Shown here: in pieces, positions 5,501 through 7,006 of the stretch
Layout: every line of letters begins with the position of its first letter
How positions within the stretch are numbered: position 1 is the stretch's first letter
Source of the DNA: Methylophaga sp.
Lineage (GTDB): Bacteria > Pseudomonadota > Gammaproteobacteria > Nitrosococcales > Methylophagaceae
Length of the DNA stretch: 7,006 bases
Assembly: GCA_014762585.1 (NCBI GenBank)
Contig: JABURN010000184.1
Span: forward strand, 1 to 7,006
Direction: 5' to 3'
Program-made: the position numbers and the translations under genes
Notes under the pieces: model-generated
What the model saw: the letters and a program-made list of their open reading frames with translations, nothing else
What the model was told of the DNA's origin: nothing
Database searches by the model: none

Positions 5501-7006
5501 ATGGTAGCCAGGTTAAAGGTCACGGTCGGCCAGTATTCTGATAAAGGCCGTAAAGCCGAAAATCAGGATTCTCTGGGCTTTTCCGTGCCCGGCAACCTAG
5601 CGCTGCTTGAGACCAAAGGTGTGGCCTGTGCCCTGGCCGATGGGATCAGCAGCAGTGCCGAAGGCAAACAGGCCAGTCAGGCATGCGTCACGGGTTTTAT
5701 CAGTGATTATTTCAGCACACCTGACTCCTGGTCGGTGAAGCAGTCCGGTGGTAAAGTGCTGACCGCGATTAACACCTGGCTGCATGGCCAGAGCAATCAT
5801 TTCAAGGATGCCTCAAGAGGTCTTGCCAGCACCTTCAGTGCCATGGTGATTAAGTCGATCACAGCGCATCTGTTCCATGTCGGCGATTCGCGGATTTATC
5901 TTTATCGTGATGGTGAACTTGAGCAACTGACGACCGACCATCGCATTCGCATTGATGACAACAAGGAATATCTTGGACGCGCTTTCGGCGTCGATTATTG
6001 TCTGGATATTGATTACAAGTCGCTGACGGTGGAAGCGGGTGACCGTTTTCTTTTCACCACAGATGGCGTTCACGATGTGCTCAGCCACAAACAGCTTCGC
6101 AGTCTGCTGGGCAGTGATCACGGCGATCTGGATGCGCTCGCGCAGCAACTTTGCGAGCAGGCGCTGGAGCAGGACAGTCAGGACAATGTCAGTTGCCTCA
6201 TTCTCGAAGTCGAGCAACTGCCCACCCAGGATCCCAATGAGGTTTTTGCACAACTGACGGCACTACCCTTTCCGCCGGAACTCTATGAAGGGGTGATTCT
6301 TGATGGTTACCGGATTAGCCGTGAGCTGCATGCGAGTTCCACCAGTCAGCTCTATCTGGCGGTGGATACCGAAACCGGTGAGAAAGTCGTTATCAAAACA
6401 CCCTCGGTCAATTTCGAGGATGATCCGGCTTATCTGGAACGCTTCCAACTAGAAGAATGGATTGGTCGTCGCATTGACAGCCCTCACGTGGTGAGAACCA
6501 TTGAGCAGAAGCGGCCTCGGCGGTTTCTCTATTACGTCCTCGAATACGTCAATGGCAAAACACTGGAGCAGTGGCTGGATGATGTCGGCACATTGGATCT
6601 GAAATCGGTACGTGAGCTGGTGCCACAGATTGCTGCCGGTCTGCGCGCCTTTCACCGGCTGGATATGTTGCATCAGGATCTCAAGCCCGGCAATATCATG
6701 ATAAGTCATGACGGCGTGCTGAAAATTCTTGATTTTGGCTCTACCAAAATCGCCGGTATCGCTGATATTTCAACGCCTGTGGAACGTCGTGAATTACTGG
6801 GCACCAAGCATTACACGGCGCCGGAATATCTGCTTGGCAAACCCGGGTCTGCTCAGTCTGACTTATTTGCCCTCGGCTGTATCGTTTACCAGATGTTAAC
6901 CGGCAAATTGCCATACGGGGATAAGCTGGCCGGTGTACGTGACCAGGCAGGGTTGAACCGGCTGCGTTACCGCTCAGTCAGCGAGTCTATCAGTGATATT
7001 CCTCAC
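5501..7006 (+). CDS. Bifunctional PP2C-type protein phosphatase / Ser-Thr protein kinase (3' end outside window)
   Basis: From ATG 5501 the frame is open to the window end (502 codons, no stop). Residues 1 to about 237 form a PP2C phosphatase with its metal-binding motifs: ENQDS (20-24), ADGIS (46-50), HVGDSRIYLYRDG (126-138), TTDGV (186-190) and QDNVS (227-231). Residues from about 268 on form a Hanks-type kinase: K299 in VVIKTP, the catalytic loop HQDLKPGN (391-398, HQD instead of HRD) with D393 and N398, DFG 411-413, APE in YTAPE (438-442), and SDLFALGCIVYQMLTG (453-468). The glycine-rich loop is degenerate (RELHASSTSQLYLA). Kinase and phosphatase in one chain could switch a target both ways. 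The start follows the nasA stop by 12 bases, with CGGAA (5491-5495) as a modest ribosome binding site. Homologues occur after nasA and before nirB in pseudomonads, so a role in nitrate assimilation is likely, but the substrate is unknown. Relatives end in a membrane helix, which is not visible here. Confidence 0.93.
   Translation, partial: MVARLKVTVGQYSDKGRKAENQDSLGFSVPGNLALLETKGVACALADGISSSAEGKQASQACVTGFISDYFSTPDSWSVKQSGGKVLTAINTWLHGQSNHFKDASRGLASTFSAMVIKSITAHLFHVGDSRIYLYRDGELEQLTTDHRIRIDDNKEYLGRAFGVDYCLDIDYKSLTVEAGDRFLFTTDGVHDVLSHKQLRSLLGSDHGDLDALAQQLCEQALEQDSQDNVSCLILEVEQLPTQDPNEVFAQLTALPFPPELYEGVILDGYRISRELHASSTSQLYLAVDTETGEKVVIKTPSVNFEDDPAYLERFQLEEWIGRRIDSPHVVRTIEQKRPRRFLYYVLEYVNGKTLEQWLDDVGTLDLKSVRELVPQIAAGLRAFHRLDMLHQDLKPGNIMISHDGVLKILDFGSTKIAGIADISTPVERRELLGTKHYTAPEYLLGKPGSAQSDLFALGCIVYQMLTGKLPYGDKLAGVRDQAGLNRLRYRSVSESISDIPH

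Noticed and set aside
5813..6253. A 146-codon minus-strand reading frame within the phosphatase region
   Set aside because: It lies opposite the intact PP2C motifs of the plus-strand gene and shows no domain or ribosome binding site of its own.
1..7006. CRISPR arrays, insertion sequences, tRNA or rRNA genes, attachment sites
   Set aside because: No repeated spacer pattern, transposase motif, terminal inverted repeats or cloverleaf-like sequence was seen on either strand.

Overview
The window is chromosomal DNA from a Gram-negative bacterium, most likely a marine-type gammaproteobacterium. Three things suggest this: a cyanobacterial-style nitrate ABC importer (NrtABD type) next to a NasA-type MFS transporter; a fused PP2C phosphatase/Ser-Thr kinase gene directly after nasA, an order I recall from pseudomonads, where nirB/nirD and the assimilatory nitrate reductase follow; and NtrC/sigma-54 style control sequences. 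Base composition looks moderate and even. I see no mobile elements, tRNA, rRNA or CRISPR. Every gene is on the + strand. The genus cannot be fixed from the sequence alone.

Layout. Positions 1-587 hold the C-terminal part of the nitrate-binding protein NrtA (its start lies before the window). A strong intercistronic hairpin (604-630) separates it from the permease gene nrtB (660-1682). The ATPase gene nrtD (1693-2484) follows, with its ribosome binding site overlapping the nrtB stop codon. A textbook intrinsic terminator (2495-2525) closes this operon. Next comes a monocistronic gene for an EAL-domain c-di-GMP phosphodiesterase-like protein with a YkuI_C-like C-terminal sensory domain (2609-3847; an alternative start lies at 2564). 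The 174-base gap 3848-4021 is dense with signals: an NtrC-type dyad GCAC-N7-GTGC, a perfect 9-bp hairpin, a sigma-54 -24/-12 element with exact GG-N10-GC spacing, and a long imperfect palindrome just before the nasA ribosome binding site. Then nasA, an MFS nitrate transporter (4022-5488), is followed after 12 bases by a PP2C-phosphatase/protein-kinase fusion (5501 to beyond the window end).

How it works together. The window is the uptake and control part of a nitrate assimilation locus. NrtABD takes up nitrate with ATP; NasA is a second, ATP-independent carrier. The kinase/phosphatase probably modifies a protein of the same pathway, but its substrate is unknown. NtrC/sigma-54 signals before nasA would switch on nasA and the kinase gene under nitrogen limitation. 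The EAL protein, placed between the two import units, could tie nitrate or redox status to c-di-GMP signalling; that link is inference. The most notable points are the regulatory region before nasA, the EAL gene inside the locus, and a NasA that appears to carry an extra pair of hydrophobic segments in its centre.
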